This document shows, piece by piece, positions 8,234 through 15,578 of a DNA stretch of 64,000 nt. This DNA comes from Granulicella cerasi (GTDB lineage: Bacteria > Acidobacteriota > Terriglobia > Terriglobales > Acidobacteriaceae): NCBI RefSeq assembly GCF_025685575.1, contig NZ_JAGSYD010000006.1, positions 62,001 to 126,000 of the forward strand, read 5' to 3'. Position 1 is the first letter of the stretch; every line of letters begins with the position of its first letter. Under the pieces are notes generated by a model. The model was not told where the DNA came from and did not search any database. It worked only from the letters and a program-made list of their open reading frames with translations. The translations under genes and the position numbers were made by a program.

Positions 8234-9193
8234 ATGGCAGACGAGCAGATCGTGGCGGTACGTGAAGCATCGGTGGAAAGCCCTGCGCCGACGGCGGGTG
8301 AAGAAAAGCTGTCGCCGAAGCTGGCTGCGGCGGATGCTCATCCGGTGGAAGAAAGCGGCACGTTGGCGCAGGTGAAGGCGTTGGGCAAGTACATGACGCG
8401 CACCGAGGTGCACACGTATGCGTTCAGCGTTGCAGCGCAGGTGATTCTGAGCTTGTTTCCGTTCATCGTGCTGATGCTGACGCTGGCGCGGCGCGTGTTC
8501 CACTCAGAGCGTATGGTGAACGTCGTCGGCGAGATGATGTCGCACTTTCTACCGTCGAACCAGGACTTCGTGATGCGCAATATGCGCGTGCTGGCTTATT
8601 CGCATGCGGAGGTGAAGATCTTCTCCGTGGTGATGCTGCTGATCACCGCGACGGGCGTGTTTCTACCGCTGGAGGTTGCGCTGAACAGCGTGTGGGGCGT
8701 GAAGGAGAACCGCTCGTATCTGAAGAACCAGGTGGTCTCGATCGGCCTCGCGCTGGGTGTGGCGATTCTGGCGATGGGATCGGTGGCGATGAGCGCGGCG
8801 CAGCAGTCGGTCATGAATCTGGTGTTCTTCGGACACACGCAGAACATGGTGTTTTCATTTCTGGCAAAGTCATTCCTCACGATCTGTGCGGTGATCGCGA
8901 GTGTTGGCTTGTTCTTCATCATTTACTGGGGGCTGCCAAACCGCAAGGTGCCCGCGCGGTCGGTATTACCGACGGCGATCGTCATGGGTGTGTTGTGGGA
9001 GGCCGCGAAGTACATCTACATTCTTGTGCTGCCGCACCTCGACTTTCACTCGGTGTATGGGCCGTTTGAGGTCTCGGTGGGGTTGATCATGTGGGCGTTC
9101 ATCTCGGGGCTGCTGCTGCTCGGCGGAGCGTATGTGTCGGCGACGCGGCAGGCGTTACGAGAAGCTCATGCGGCGGAGCACGCGGAGGAGTAG
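8234..9193 (+). CDS. YihY/BrkB-family inner-membrane protein
   Basis: 319 residues with a charged N-terminal tail of about 55 residues and six hydrophobic segments. The pattern LSLFPFIVLMLTLARRVF early, then GLPNRKVPARSVLPTAIVMG, is typical of the YihY/BrkB (UPF0761) family. It has been called a virulence factor or RNase BN in old annotations, but its role is unproven; transport across the inner membrane is the usual guess. The ATG is preceded by AGAGGGACG. It lies 8 bases after queG. Confidence 0.85.
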   Translation: MADEQIVAVREASVESPAPTAGEEKLSPKLAAADAHPVEESGTLAQVKALGKYMTRTEVHTYAFSVAAQVILSLFPFIVLMLTLARRVFHSERMVNVVGEMMSHFLPSNQDFVMRNMRVLAYSHAEVKIFSVVMLLITATGVFLPLEVALNSVWGVKENRSYLKNQVVSIGLALGVAILAMGSVAMSAAQQSVMNLVFFGHTQNMVFSFLAKSFLTICAVIASVGLFFIIYWGLPNRKVPARSVLPTAIVMGVLWEAAKYIYILVLPHLDFHSVYGPFEVSVGLIMWAFISGLLLLGGAYVSATRQALREAHAAEHAEE

Positions 9194-9302
9194 AGCTCCG
9201 CGTGGCCTGTTGCTGGTATGAAGGAAGGCTGTCTCCTTCCAGTCTGCAGAGGTTCAGTGTTCAGAATGTCAGCGGGGAGGCGGGCCTGCAGCCTGGAAAT
9301 TC

Positions 9303-9341
9303 TGCAAACCCATGTCTCAAAATCGAGACATGGGGCACCCG
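9303..9341. repeat. Intergenic palindrome, GGGGCACCCG family (copy 2)
   Basis: CCCATGTCTC and GAGACATGGG form a 10-base-pair stem around aaaatc, followed by GCACCCG. Confidence 0.85.
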
Positions 9342-9366
9342 TTCGTGGTCGGCTCAGAATCTCTTC

Positions 9367-9394
9367 TAAACGCTAAACGCTAAACGCTAAACGC
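9367..9394. repeat. Heptamer tandem array (TAAACGC x4, perfect)
   Basis: Four identical copies of TAAACGC in tandem, seven bases upstream (plus strand) of the stop codon of the next gene. Confidence 0.9.
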
Positions 9395-9400
9395 TGGATC

Positions 9401-10678
9401 CTACTTCTTCAGCGTGAAGGATTTGATGAGTAGGTCGTTCGGCTGGGGGCCTGCGGGGAGCAGTGTCACCAGCGTCGGCGAAGTCGTCGGCTGCGTGCGG
9501 ATGACCGCGACGTCGGCGGAGCCTGCGTCGGCCACGAGGAGTAGATGTTCGTCCGAGGAGAAGGCCAGCGCGTCGGGCTTGGAGCCGGTCTTCACCGACG
9601 CCATCATGCGGCCGTCGCCGACCGAATACACGCTGACGGCGTCGCCGCCGAAGCTCGAAATCCAAACCGAATCTTCGTTGGGGATGACACTCTTCTGCGA
9701 CCAGCCAGTTGCGATGCCATGCGTCGGCTTGGAGCCGATGACGTAGGTGCCTTCGACCTCGTTGGTGTAGGTTGAGATCTCCGAGATCGAGTCGGAGTCG
9801 AAGTTGGACGCGAAGACCTCGGTGTTCCCCGGCTTCAGCGTGAGATGCGTCGGGGACTGGCCGACGTCGAGCAGGGCGAGCTTGAAGTCGTGGGTGAGCG
9901 TCGCGTCCTGCTTGCCGCGGTAGGAGTTTGCGTCGGCGGCGAGCCAGACATCCATGACCTGGTGGCCAGCCGAGCAGGCGACGAACGCCTTGGAGCCGAA
10001 GGCGGGATAGTCCGGAGAGTCGGCTTCGACAACGACGTCGGTCGCGCCGGGGCAACCGTTGAAGCTCGCGCGGAAGCTGATGGGCTGCTGTTTGTCTTCG
10101 GCGGTGATGTTGTAGACGGAAAGCGATCCGGCGACGCGGTTGGAGACGACGAGGGTTTTGCCGTCTTCGGTGATTTTCGCCATGCCCGGGCCTTCGCCGG
10201 TGGCGACGGTCGCAACCTCGCGTCGGCTGTCGAGGTCAATGACGGAGATGTTGTTCGAGCCGGAGTTCGGTACGTAGGCTCGCTTGCCGTCGGGTGAGAC
10301 CGCGATGAAGTACGGCTTGTGGTGCACGCCGATGGTGGCCTCGACGCGGTTCAACTCGGTGTTGATCACGGTGACGCTGTCGGAGTCGGTATTGACGACG
10401 TAGACCTCGTTGCGAACGGGGTTCGCGGCGAGGCCGGTGGGGTTTTTGCCGACTTCGAGCGTCTTGTCGCGGCGCAGGTAGATGAGGTCCAGCACGGTCA
10501 CGGTATTTCCGCCGCCGTCGGAGACGTAGGCGAACTCGCGATAGTTCTCGGGATAGGACGGAAAGCGGTTCCGGCGGCAGGCTGCGGTGGAGAGCAGCAC
10601 GGCGGAGATCGCGACCGCGAGGCCGGCGCGGTACAGAGAGGCGCGCTGCGGCGCTCGGAGATGAGAACGGTAGGACAC
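9401..10678 (-). CDS. YncE/YVTN-type beta-propeller lipoprotein
   Basis: 425 residues. The N-terminal signal ends in a lipobox LLSTAAC (Cys near residue 34), predicting a lipid-anchored envelope protein. The rest is a series of seven-bladed-propeller style repeats, each with a V-N/P-N...SVxVI core: VNTDSDSVTVIN, NSGSNNISVIDL, SNRVAGSLSVYN, NFDSDSISEIS, FGGDAVSVYS and ADAGSADVAVIR. Such YVTN proteins act as extracytoplasmic binding or scaffold modules and sometimes in redox or metal handling. No catalytic residues are identifiable and the role is unknown. No close same-strand neighbour was seen. Confidence 0.85.
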   Translation of the reverse strand: MSYRSHLRAPQRASLYRAGLAVAISAVLLSTAACRRNRFPSYPENYREFAYVSDGGGNTVTVLDLIYLRRDKTLEVGKNPTGLAANPVRNEVYVVNTDSDSVTVINTELNRVEATIGVHHKPYFIAVSPDGKRAYVPNSGSNNISVIDLDSRREVATVATGEGPGMAKITEDGKTLVVSNRVAGSLSVYNITAEDKQQPISFRASFNGCPGATDVVVEADSPDYPAFGSKAFVACSAGHQVMDVWLAADANSYRGKQDATLTHDFKLALLDVGQSPTHLTLKPGNTEVFASNFDSDSISEISTYTNEVEGTYVIGSKPTHGIATGWSQKSVIPNEDSVWISSFGGDAVSVYSVGDGRMMASVKTGSKPDALAFSSDEHLLLVADAGSADVAVIRTQPTTSPTLVTLLPAGPQPNDLLIKSFTLKK

Positions 10679-10799
10679 TGAAGGTAAGTCTATGGAGACG
10701 GGGAAGATGGCGCAATCGCCCGGGATGGTTCGTGCGTGGAAAAGTTTTTAGAACGCACCGCAACTTTTAGGTCGTGTCACGCGTTCACGTAAATGACAT

Positions 10800-10890
10800 G
10801 GCTGAGCCTCGCCCGAGGCGTGCCTTGTCGAGTATGACTCCTCGGACAACGGAGCTGGATTGCGACCCCGGCTCCGTTGCTTTTTTCTGG
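10800..10890 (+). ncRNA. Candidate structured small RNA with intrinsic terminator
   Basis: Three consecutive hairpins lie on the plus strand: GCCTC/GAGGC (10806-10819), TTGTCGAG/CTCGGACAA (10825-10849) and CAACGGAGC/GCTCCGTTG (10847-10879), the last followed by six T. The second and third stems share 10847-10849, so they compete. No plus-strand gene follows, which argues against a leader, and the U-run is on the plus strand, so it does not suit the minus-strand ccmD transcript. Promoter boxes are weak (TAAATG at 10791). It does not match SRP RNA, 6S or tmRNA sequence motifs that I know. Confidence 0.35.
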
Positions 10891-10897
10891 GCGAGGG

Positions 10898-11026
10898 TTA
10901 TCGTGAGCGCGTCTTGCGCCAGGCAGACCACATCCACAGTGCGTAGCCGAATTGCAGAATCCAGACCACAAGATAGACGTAGACCAGATGACGCTCGGAG
11001 AGTGTGCTGAAGGGAATGTGCGGCAT
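10898..11026 (-). CDS. ccmD: CcmD-like small membrane protein
   Basis: 42-residue protein: a short polar N-terminus, one transmembrane helix (VYVYLVVWILQFGYALWMW), then a basic tail WRKTRSR. Size, topology and position directly after ccmC match CcmD, which helps release holo-CcmE from the CcmABC complex. Its ATG overlaps the ccmC stop by one base (TAATG), so the two are translationally coupled. Sequence conservation in CcmD is low, so the call rests mainly on context. Confidence 0.75.
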   Translation of the reverse strand: MPHIPFSTLSERHLVYVYLVVWILQFGYALWMWSAWRKTRSR

Positions 11027-11742
11027 TAGCGAACCTCCTGCGCGTCGAGCAGGTCATAGGCGGATGCTTCGTCCAGTGCCTGACGGCGGCGCTCCAGCGC
11101 GTAACGGCAGCCGAGCAGGAAGGCTCCCCAGAGCGCGAAGGCGATGAGGTTCCACCAGACGGCGGAGTACATGGAGGGATCGATGCCGGCATCGGAGCCT
11201 CCGCCGAAGACCGGCGCGGGGTGCTGCGTGCGCCACCAGCGGATGGATTCAAAGCAGATGGGGATATCGACGGCTGCGAAGATGCCGAGCACAGCGGCGA
11301 GCAGTGCGGTCGAGGTGGAGTGCGACATGCGGCGCAGCAGCAGGTAGCTGACGTAGAGCAGCCAGAGCAGCAGATAGGTGGTGAGGCGCGCGTCCCACGT
11401 CCACCAGATGCCCCACGCGGCGCGGCCCCAGAGCATGCCGGTGGCGAGCCCGATGGTGGTGTAAAGCACGGTGATCTCGCAGGAGGCGATGGCGAAGGCG
11501 TCGGCCTTGGCGGCACGCTCGGGGTTCGACTTCCGCCAGACGAGATAGAGCAGCGAGGCGCCGCAGTTCAGGTAGGGGAAGAGGAAGCTGAGGATGGTGT
11601 GCGGGAAGTGGTAGAAGAAGACCCGGTAGAGATTGCCCATGGTCGCTTCCGTGGGCGCGGTCATGGCTTTGTCGAAGCCGATCGCCATGACGACGAGGCA
11701 CACCACGAGAGAGATGGGTGCGAGTTTGGAAGACTTTTTCAC
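11026..11742 (-). CDS. ccmC: Cytochrome c maturation protein CcmC (haem handling)
   Basis: 238-residue six-helix membrane protein of the CcmC/CcsA family. The WWD-type motif WGIWWTWDARLTTYLLLW, which holds haem on the periplasmic side, is visible near residue 110, with flanking His residues (HFPHT near 47 and in the later periplasmic loop). CcmC loads haem onto CcmE. It is followed by ccmD with a one-base overlap. The upstream ccmB lies 152 bases away across a repeat element, so the two may be one operon. Confidence 0.93.
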   Translation of the reverse strand: MKKSSKLAPISLVVCLVVMAIGFDKAMTAPTEATMGNLYRVFFYHFPHTILSFLFPYLNCGASLLYLVWRKSNPERAAKADAFAIASCEITVLYTTIGLATGMLWGRAAWGIWWTWDARLTTYLLLWLLYVSYLLLRRMSHSTSTALLAAVLGIFAAVDIPICFESIRWWRTQHPAPVFGGGSDAGIDPSMYSAVWWNLIAFALWGAFLLGCRYALERRRQALDEASAYDLLDAQEVR

Positions 11743-11844
11743 GCTGAGATTATTTTATGCGTCTGCGCATATTCTCGGTTTCAAGTTTTAGGCGTGGATG
11801 CGTAACTCTTCCGCTAATCGGCTGGAGAGGTGCCCGATGCCCCT

Positions 11845-11882
11845 TGCGAACCCAGGTCTCAGAAGAGAGACCGGGGCACCCG
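11845..11882. repeat. Intergenic palindrome, GGGGCACCCG family (copy 3)
   Basis: GCGAACCCAGGTCTC is followed by GAGACCGGGGCACCCG. It lies between ccmB and ccmC. Confidence 0.85.
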
Positions 11883-11894
11883 TTCGTGGCAGGG

Positions 11895-12575
11895 TTAATC
11901 GGCCTGCAAGATGAGGTCGAAGGTGAGGACGCAGACGGTGGTGAAGATGATCGCGTAGGCGATCAGGACCTTCAGCCAGAGCGTTGCGGGGAAGTCGCCG
12001 GTGAGGACTGCGGTCGTCGCTTGTACCGCCGCGAGCAGGCAGGGCATCGTGATGGGGAAGAGGAGCAGCGGCAGCAGCAGTTCGCGGTTGCGCGCTCGGA
12101 GGCCGAGCGCGGCGAAGAAGGTGCCGTTGCAAACCAGTGCCCATGTGCCGAGCGGCATGATAATCGCGAGCATCCACGCGTCGCCGAGCGGATGCAGGTT
12201 GTAGAAGAGCGTGAAGACCGGCGCGAGGATCAGCTCCACGGCCGTGACGAAGAGGAAGTTCGCGAGCGCCTTGCCGATGAAGAGTGCAGAGGCGGGCGAG
12301 GGCGCGAGGCGTTGGGCTTCCAGCGAGCCGTTGCGGAGTTCGCGAGCCCACGACTGATTGAGCGCGGTCATCGCAGCGAAGAGCAGGCCGACCCAAAGCA
12401 AGCCGCCGGAGATTTGGCGCGCGATCGACGGGTACGCCGTGGGGTCGAAGGCGAGCGAGAAGACGACCGTGACGAGCAGCGTGAAGAAGAGCATGCCGTT
12501 GATCGAGTCCTTGGTACGCCACTCGATGCGGAGGTCTTTGCGCAGGTGCGCGAGCACGTGATCGAGGTAGCTCAT
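11895..12575 (-). CDS. ccmB: Haem exporter ABC permease CcmB
   Basis: 226 residues with six predicted transmembrane helices. The N-terminus HLRKDLRIEWRTKDSINGML and the segment ELRNGSLEAQRLAPSP are typical of CcmB, the permease partner of CcmA in the CcmABCD complex, which drives release of haem-loaded CcmE. The start codon overlaps the ybaK stop in an ATGA arrangement. Confidence 0.93.
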   Translation of the reverse strand: MSYLDHVLAHLRKDLRIEWRTKDSINGMLFFTLLVTVVFSLAFDPTAYPSIARQISGGLLWVGLLFAAMTALNQSWARELRNGSLEAQRLAPSPASALFIGKALANFLFVTAVELILAPVFTLFYNLHPLGDAWMLAIIMPLGTWALVCNGTFFAALGLRARNRELLLPLLLFPITMPCLLAAVQATTAVLTGDFPATLWLKVLIAYAIIFTTVCVLTFDLILQAD

Positions 12576-13081
12576 GCGGGCTCCTCGGTTGGCAATTTTG
12601 TCAGGTCGGCGAGCTCGGCTCCGGTGGCGCGCAGGTAGTCTGCCGGCGCCATGAGGAGCTGCAGGCCGCGCTGTCCTGCGGAGAGGCTGATGATGTCGAA
12701 GAGCTCGATGGTCTCGTCGGCGAAGGCACGGTAGGGCTTTTTGGCGGCGAGCACGGTGACGCCACCACGGATGTATCCGGTGAGCGGCTCGACGTCTTTC
12801 AGCGCGGCGAGTTGAGCGTTGCGCGCGCCTGCGGTGGCAGCGAGTTTTTTCAGATCGAGTTCAGCGTCGCCAGGCACGACCGCAAAGACGTACTCGCCGT
12901 CGTTGAGCTTAGTGAGCAGCGTCTTGAAGACCTGCTCGGGCGGAAGGCCGATTTTTCTGGCGACGTTCGGCGCGGAGAGATCGTCGAGGTCGACCTCATA
13001 GGCGCGCAGCTCGTAGGTGATGTTGAGGCGATCGAGCGCGCGAGCGGCATTGGTCTTGGTGGGCTTCGCCGTGTGGCTCAT
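12572..13081 (-). CDS. ybaK: Cys-tRNA(Pro)/Cys-tRNA(Cys) deacylase YbaK
   Basis: 169-residue YbaK/ProX-type editing enzyme. YbaK hydrolyses Cys-tRNA(Pro) mischarged by ProRS. Typical features are LSAPNVARKIGLPPEQVFKT near residue 36, the lysine-bearing strand KTLLTKL, and GYIRGGVTVLAAKK near residue 102. It lies between ccmA and ccmB, overlapping both by ATGA, so it is translated with the haem exporter. That position is unusual; a role in cytochrome c biogenesis is not known. Confidence 0.9.
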   Translation of the reverse strand: MSHTAKPTKTNAARALDRLNITYELRAYEVDLDDLSAPNVARKIGLPPEQVFKTLLTKLNDGEYVFAVVPGDAELDLKKLAATAGARNAQLAALKDVEPLTGYIRGGVTVLAAKKPYRAFADETIELFDIISLSAGQRGLQLLMAPADYLRATGAELADLTKLPTEEPA

Positions 13082-13776
13082 GCGGCATCTCCGAAGCTAA
13101 GCAGGCGGCCGCCGTTCATGCGCAACGTGGTTTGCGCCAGCGGGCGCGCGAGCTCCGCCTGGTGCGTGGTGAGCAGCAGCGTGCGCGGCGTACCGTTGTG
13201 CGAAGGCTCGTGCTGCCACTGCTTGAGGCGAGCGACCATAGCGTTCGCGGAGTCGACGTCGAGGTTCGAGAACGGCTCGTCGAGCAGCAGAAGATCCGGC
13301 GAGGTCATGAGCACGCGCGCGAGCGCGGCGCGTTGCCTCATGCCCTGGGAGTATTCACCGACGCGACGCGGGTTTGCGGGGTCGAGGCCAACGGCGCGGA
13401 GGCTTTCGTCAGGCGCGATGAGCGTGGTGAAGCCTTCGTAGAGAGACGCGAAGTAGGCGAGGTTTTCGACGGCGGTCATCTCGTCGTAGAGCATGGTCGC
13501 GTGGCTCATGTAGGCGATGCGCTCACGGACGTCGAGGGGTTCTTCGCCGAAGACGCGGATGCTGCCGAGGCTGGGCGAGGTGAGGCCTGCGACCAGGCGC
13601 AGCAGCGTGGATTTGCCTGCGCCGTTTTCGCCGAGCAGCACAACGGAGGAGCCGGCGGCGATATCGAGAGTGACCTCGCGGAGCGCGGCGAAGCGGCCAT
13701 AGAGGCGCGAGCAGCGGTCGAGCGCGATGGCGGGCAGCGTAGTTTGGGATGCGGAGTTCAACAAAGGTCGCTCCAT
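13078..13776 (-). CDS. ccmA: Haem exporter ATP-binding protein CcmA
   Basis: 232-residue ABC ATPase. Walker A GENGAGKST lies near residue 50, signature YSQGMRQRAALARVL near 143, and Walker B LLLLDEPFSNLD follows, then the switch His in LLLTTHQ. With CcmB it powers release of holo-CcmE. It is first in the order ccmA-ybaK-ccmB-ccmC-ccmD on the minus strand. The upstream gene is the divergent M20 peptidase 40 bases away, so promoters overlap there. Confidence 0.92.
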   Translation of the reverse strand: MERPLLNSASQTTLPAIALDRCSRLYGRFAALREVTLDIAAGSSVVLLGENGAGKSTLLRLVAGLTSPSLGSIRVFGEEPLDVRERIAYMSHATMLYDEMTAVENLAYFASLYEGFTTLIAPDESLRAVGLDPANPRRVGEYSQGMRQRAALARVLMTSPDLLLLDEPFSNLDVDSANAMVARLKQWQHEPSHNGTPRTLLLTTHQAELARPLAQTTLRMNGGRLLSFGDAA

Positions 13777-13815
13777 GCGAGTATAGAGCGATAGACCCCG
13801 TGGAGGCAGTGTTCG

Positions 13816-15246
13816 ATGCGTCGATTAGCGATGGTGGCAGCGTTGTGTGCAGGTGTAGCGGCGAGCGCCGTGGCGCAGGTGAAAGCTCCGGCGGGGCAGG
13901 ATGCGTTTGCGCGCGAGGTGTTGAAGACGTTGATCGAGACGAACACCACGCACTCGACCGGCTCGACGACGACTGCGGCCGAAAAGATGCGCGAAGTGCT
14001 GTTGAAGGCCGGATTCCCGGCGGGCGACATGGTCATCGTTGGGCCGAACGACAAGCGCATGAATCTGGTAGCGCGATATCGTTCGCCGAAGCCGACAGCG
14101 AAGCCCTTGCTGGTGATCATTCATCTGGATGTGGTGGAGGCCAAACGTGCGGATTGGACGATGGATCCGTTTGTGCTGAACGAAACGGACGGCTACTTCT
14201 ACGGGCGCGGCACGCAGGATGTGAAGAGCGGTGTGGCCGCGTATGTGGTCGCCTTGGCGGAGCTTAAGAAGGCGGGCTGGCAGCCGAAGCGCGACATCAT
14301 TCTGGCACTCACTGCGGATGAAGAGAGCGGTGGCAACAACGGCGTGGCGTGGTTGCTGAAGAACCGTCGCGATCTGGTGAATGCTGAGGTGGTGGTGAAC
14401 CCTGACGCGGGCGGGTTGGTGTTGCGCAAGGGGAAGGCTTCGGAGCTGGAGCTGGAAGCGACGGAGAAGACCTATGCCGACTACACGCTGCGCGTGACGA
14501 ACCCCGGCGGACATAGTTCGCTGCCGGTGCCAGACAACGCGATCTATGCCGAGGCTGCAGCGCTGGGCAAGATTGAGCATGCGCCGTTTCCGGTGGAGTT
14601 GAATGCGGTGACGCGGGCGTACTACGAGCAGGAGCAGAAGCTGGCTCCCCCGGCGCGTGCGGCGCTGATTGCGCGCGTGCTGCAGACGCCGATGGACACG
14701 GCCGCTGCTGCGGAGTTGTCGGCGAAGTTTCCGGGCGACAACGCGGCGTTGCATACGACCTGCGTGGCGACGATGATCAAGGGCGGACACGCGCCGAACG
14801 CGCTGCCGGGCAGCGTGGATGCGAATGTGAACTGCCGCATTCTGCCGGGGCATTCGCTCGAAGAGGTGCGCCAGCAGTTGGTGGCAAAGATCGACGATCC
14901 GCGTGTGAAGGTGCTGTTCCGCGGGGACGATGATGTGGACACGATCGCCGCGCCGTCGAAGCCGCTCATGGTGCCTCCGGTGCCGCGCGCGGATGTGATG
15001 GAGCCGCTGCGCGCGACGGTGGACAGCATGTGGCCGGGGCTGCCGATTCTGCCGAAGATGGAGGCCGGGGCGTCGGACTCGATCTACACGATGGGCGAGG
15101 GGATTCCGAGCTACGGATTCTCGCCGATTGGGATCGAGGCGGGCGATGACCGCGCGCATGGTCGCGATGAGCGGATTCCTGTGAAGGGTTATTACGACGG
15201 CGTTGAGTTTACGCGGCGGTTCGTGAAGGCGTTGGGAGATCGGTAA
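13816..15246 (+). CDS. Exported M20/M28-type metallopeptidase
   Basis: 476 residues with a signal peptide ending about ASAVAQ (residue 21). M20-family dinuclear zinc hydrolase: the first ligand pair lies in IIHLDVVEA, the bridging Asp in GRGTQDVKSG, and the catalytic Glu pair in ALTADEESGG. Ligands continue through NPDAGG and the C-terminal GAHDR-like part, ending DDRAHGRDERIPV. Members cleave dipeptides, peptides or N-acyl amino acids. Being exported, it probably scavenges peptides. It is divergent from ccmA. Confidence 0.85.
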   Translation: MRRLAMVAALCAGVAASAVAQVKAPAGQDAFAREVLKTLIETNTTHSTGSTTTAAEKMREVLLKAGFPAGDMVIVGPNDKRMNLVARYRSPKPTAKPLLVIIHLDVVEAKRADWTMDPFVLNETDGYFYGRGTQDVKSGVAAYVVALAELKKAGWQPKRDIILALTADEESGGNNGVAWLLKNRRDLVNAEVVVNPDAGGLVLRKGKASELELEATEKTYADYTLRVTNPGGHSSLPVPDNAIYAEAAALGKIEHAPFPVELNAVTRAYYEQEQKLAPPARAALIARVLQTPMDTAAAAELSAKFPGDNAALHTTCVATMIKGGHAPNALPGSVDANVNCRILPGHSLEEVRQQLVAKIDDPRVKVLFRGDDDVDTIAAPSKPLMVPPVPRADVMEPLRATVDSMWPGLPILPKMEAGASDSIYTMGEGIPSYGFSPIGIEAGDDRAHGRDERIPVKGYYDGVEFTRRFVKALGDR

Positions 15247-15275
15247 GACGCCTTGAATCAGCCTCAGCCACGCAT

Positions 15276-15440
15276 GAGGTACGAACGGTAGGGCACGCCT
15301 TTAGCGTGCCGCCAGCGCCGACAACTTTGTGGGGCTTTAGCCCCTGAGGTGGAGAAGGCGGGCTACCTCGGCGACTAAAGCCGCGTTTTCAAGGCGCAGC
15401 CAATGTCGGGGCTGAAGCCCCGACCTACCGTTCTTGCCTC
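15276..15440. mobile_element. MITE-like element with 16-base terminal inverted repeats
   Basis: The left end gaggtacgaacggtag and the reverse complement of the right end (gaggcaagaacggtag) match at 14 of 16 positions. Inside are several hairpins built on gggcacgcctttagcgtgcc, ggggctttagcccc and tcggggctgaagccccga. It has no coding capacity and no obvious target duplication. It is similar in style to intergenic AGCCCC repeats I recall from Acidobacteria. Mobility is inferred from structure only. Confidence 0.55.
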
Positions 15441-15536
15441 AACGCTTATCTTTCTTGCGGGGACAGGGATGTTGGTGTGGCGCGGCGTAAGAACGCAGAT
15501 TCCCTGCAGGAATGACAAACAATAGGACAAGCGAAT

Positions 15537-15577
15537 GCGATGAGGTAGAGACATCACGGATGTCTCTACCTCATCGC
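15537..15577 (-). terminator. Long hairpin just downstream of the amidase gene
   Basis: A perfect 18-base-pair stem (gcgatgaggtagagacat and its complement) with a cacgg loop starts one base past the amidase stop. No U-tract on the minus strand, so termination is plausible but mRNA protection is also possible. Confidence 0.55.
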
Positions 15578-15578
15578 T

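Larger units (their letters stand above)
15247..15578. other. Gene-free stretch with a MITE-like element and a long hairpin
   Basis: No gene in these 332 bases. It contains the inverted-repeat element at 15276-15440 and a perfect 18-base-pair hairpin at 15537-15577, both listed separately. Confidence 0.7.
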
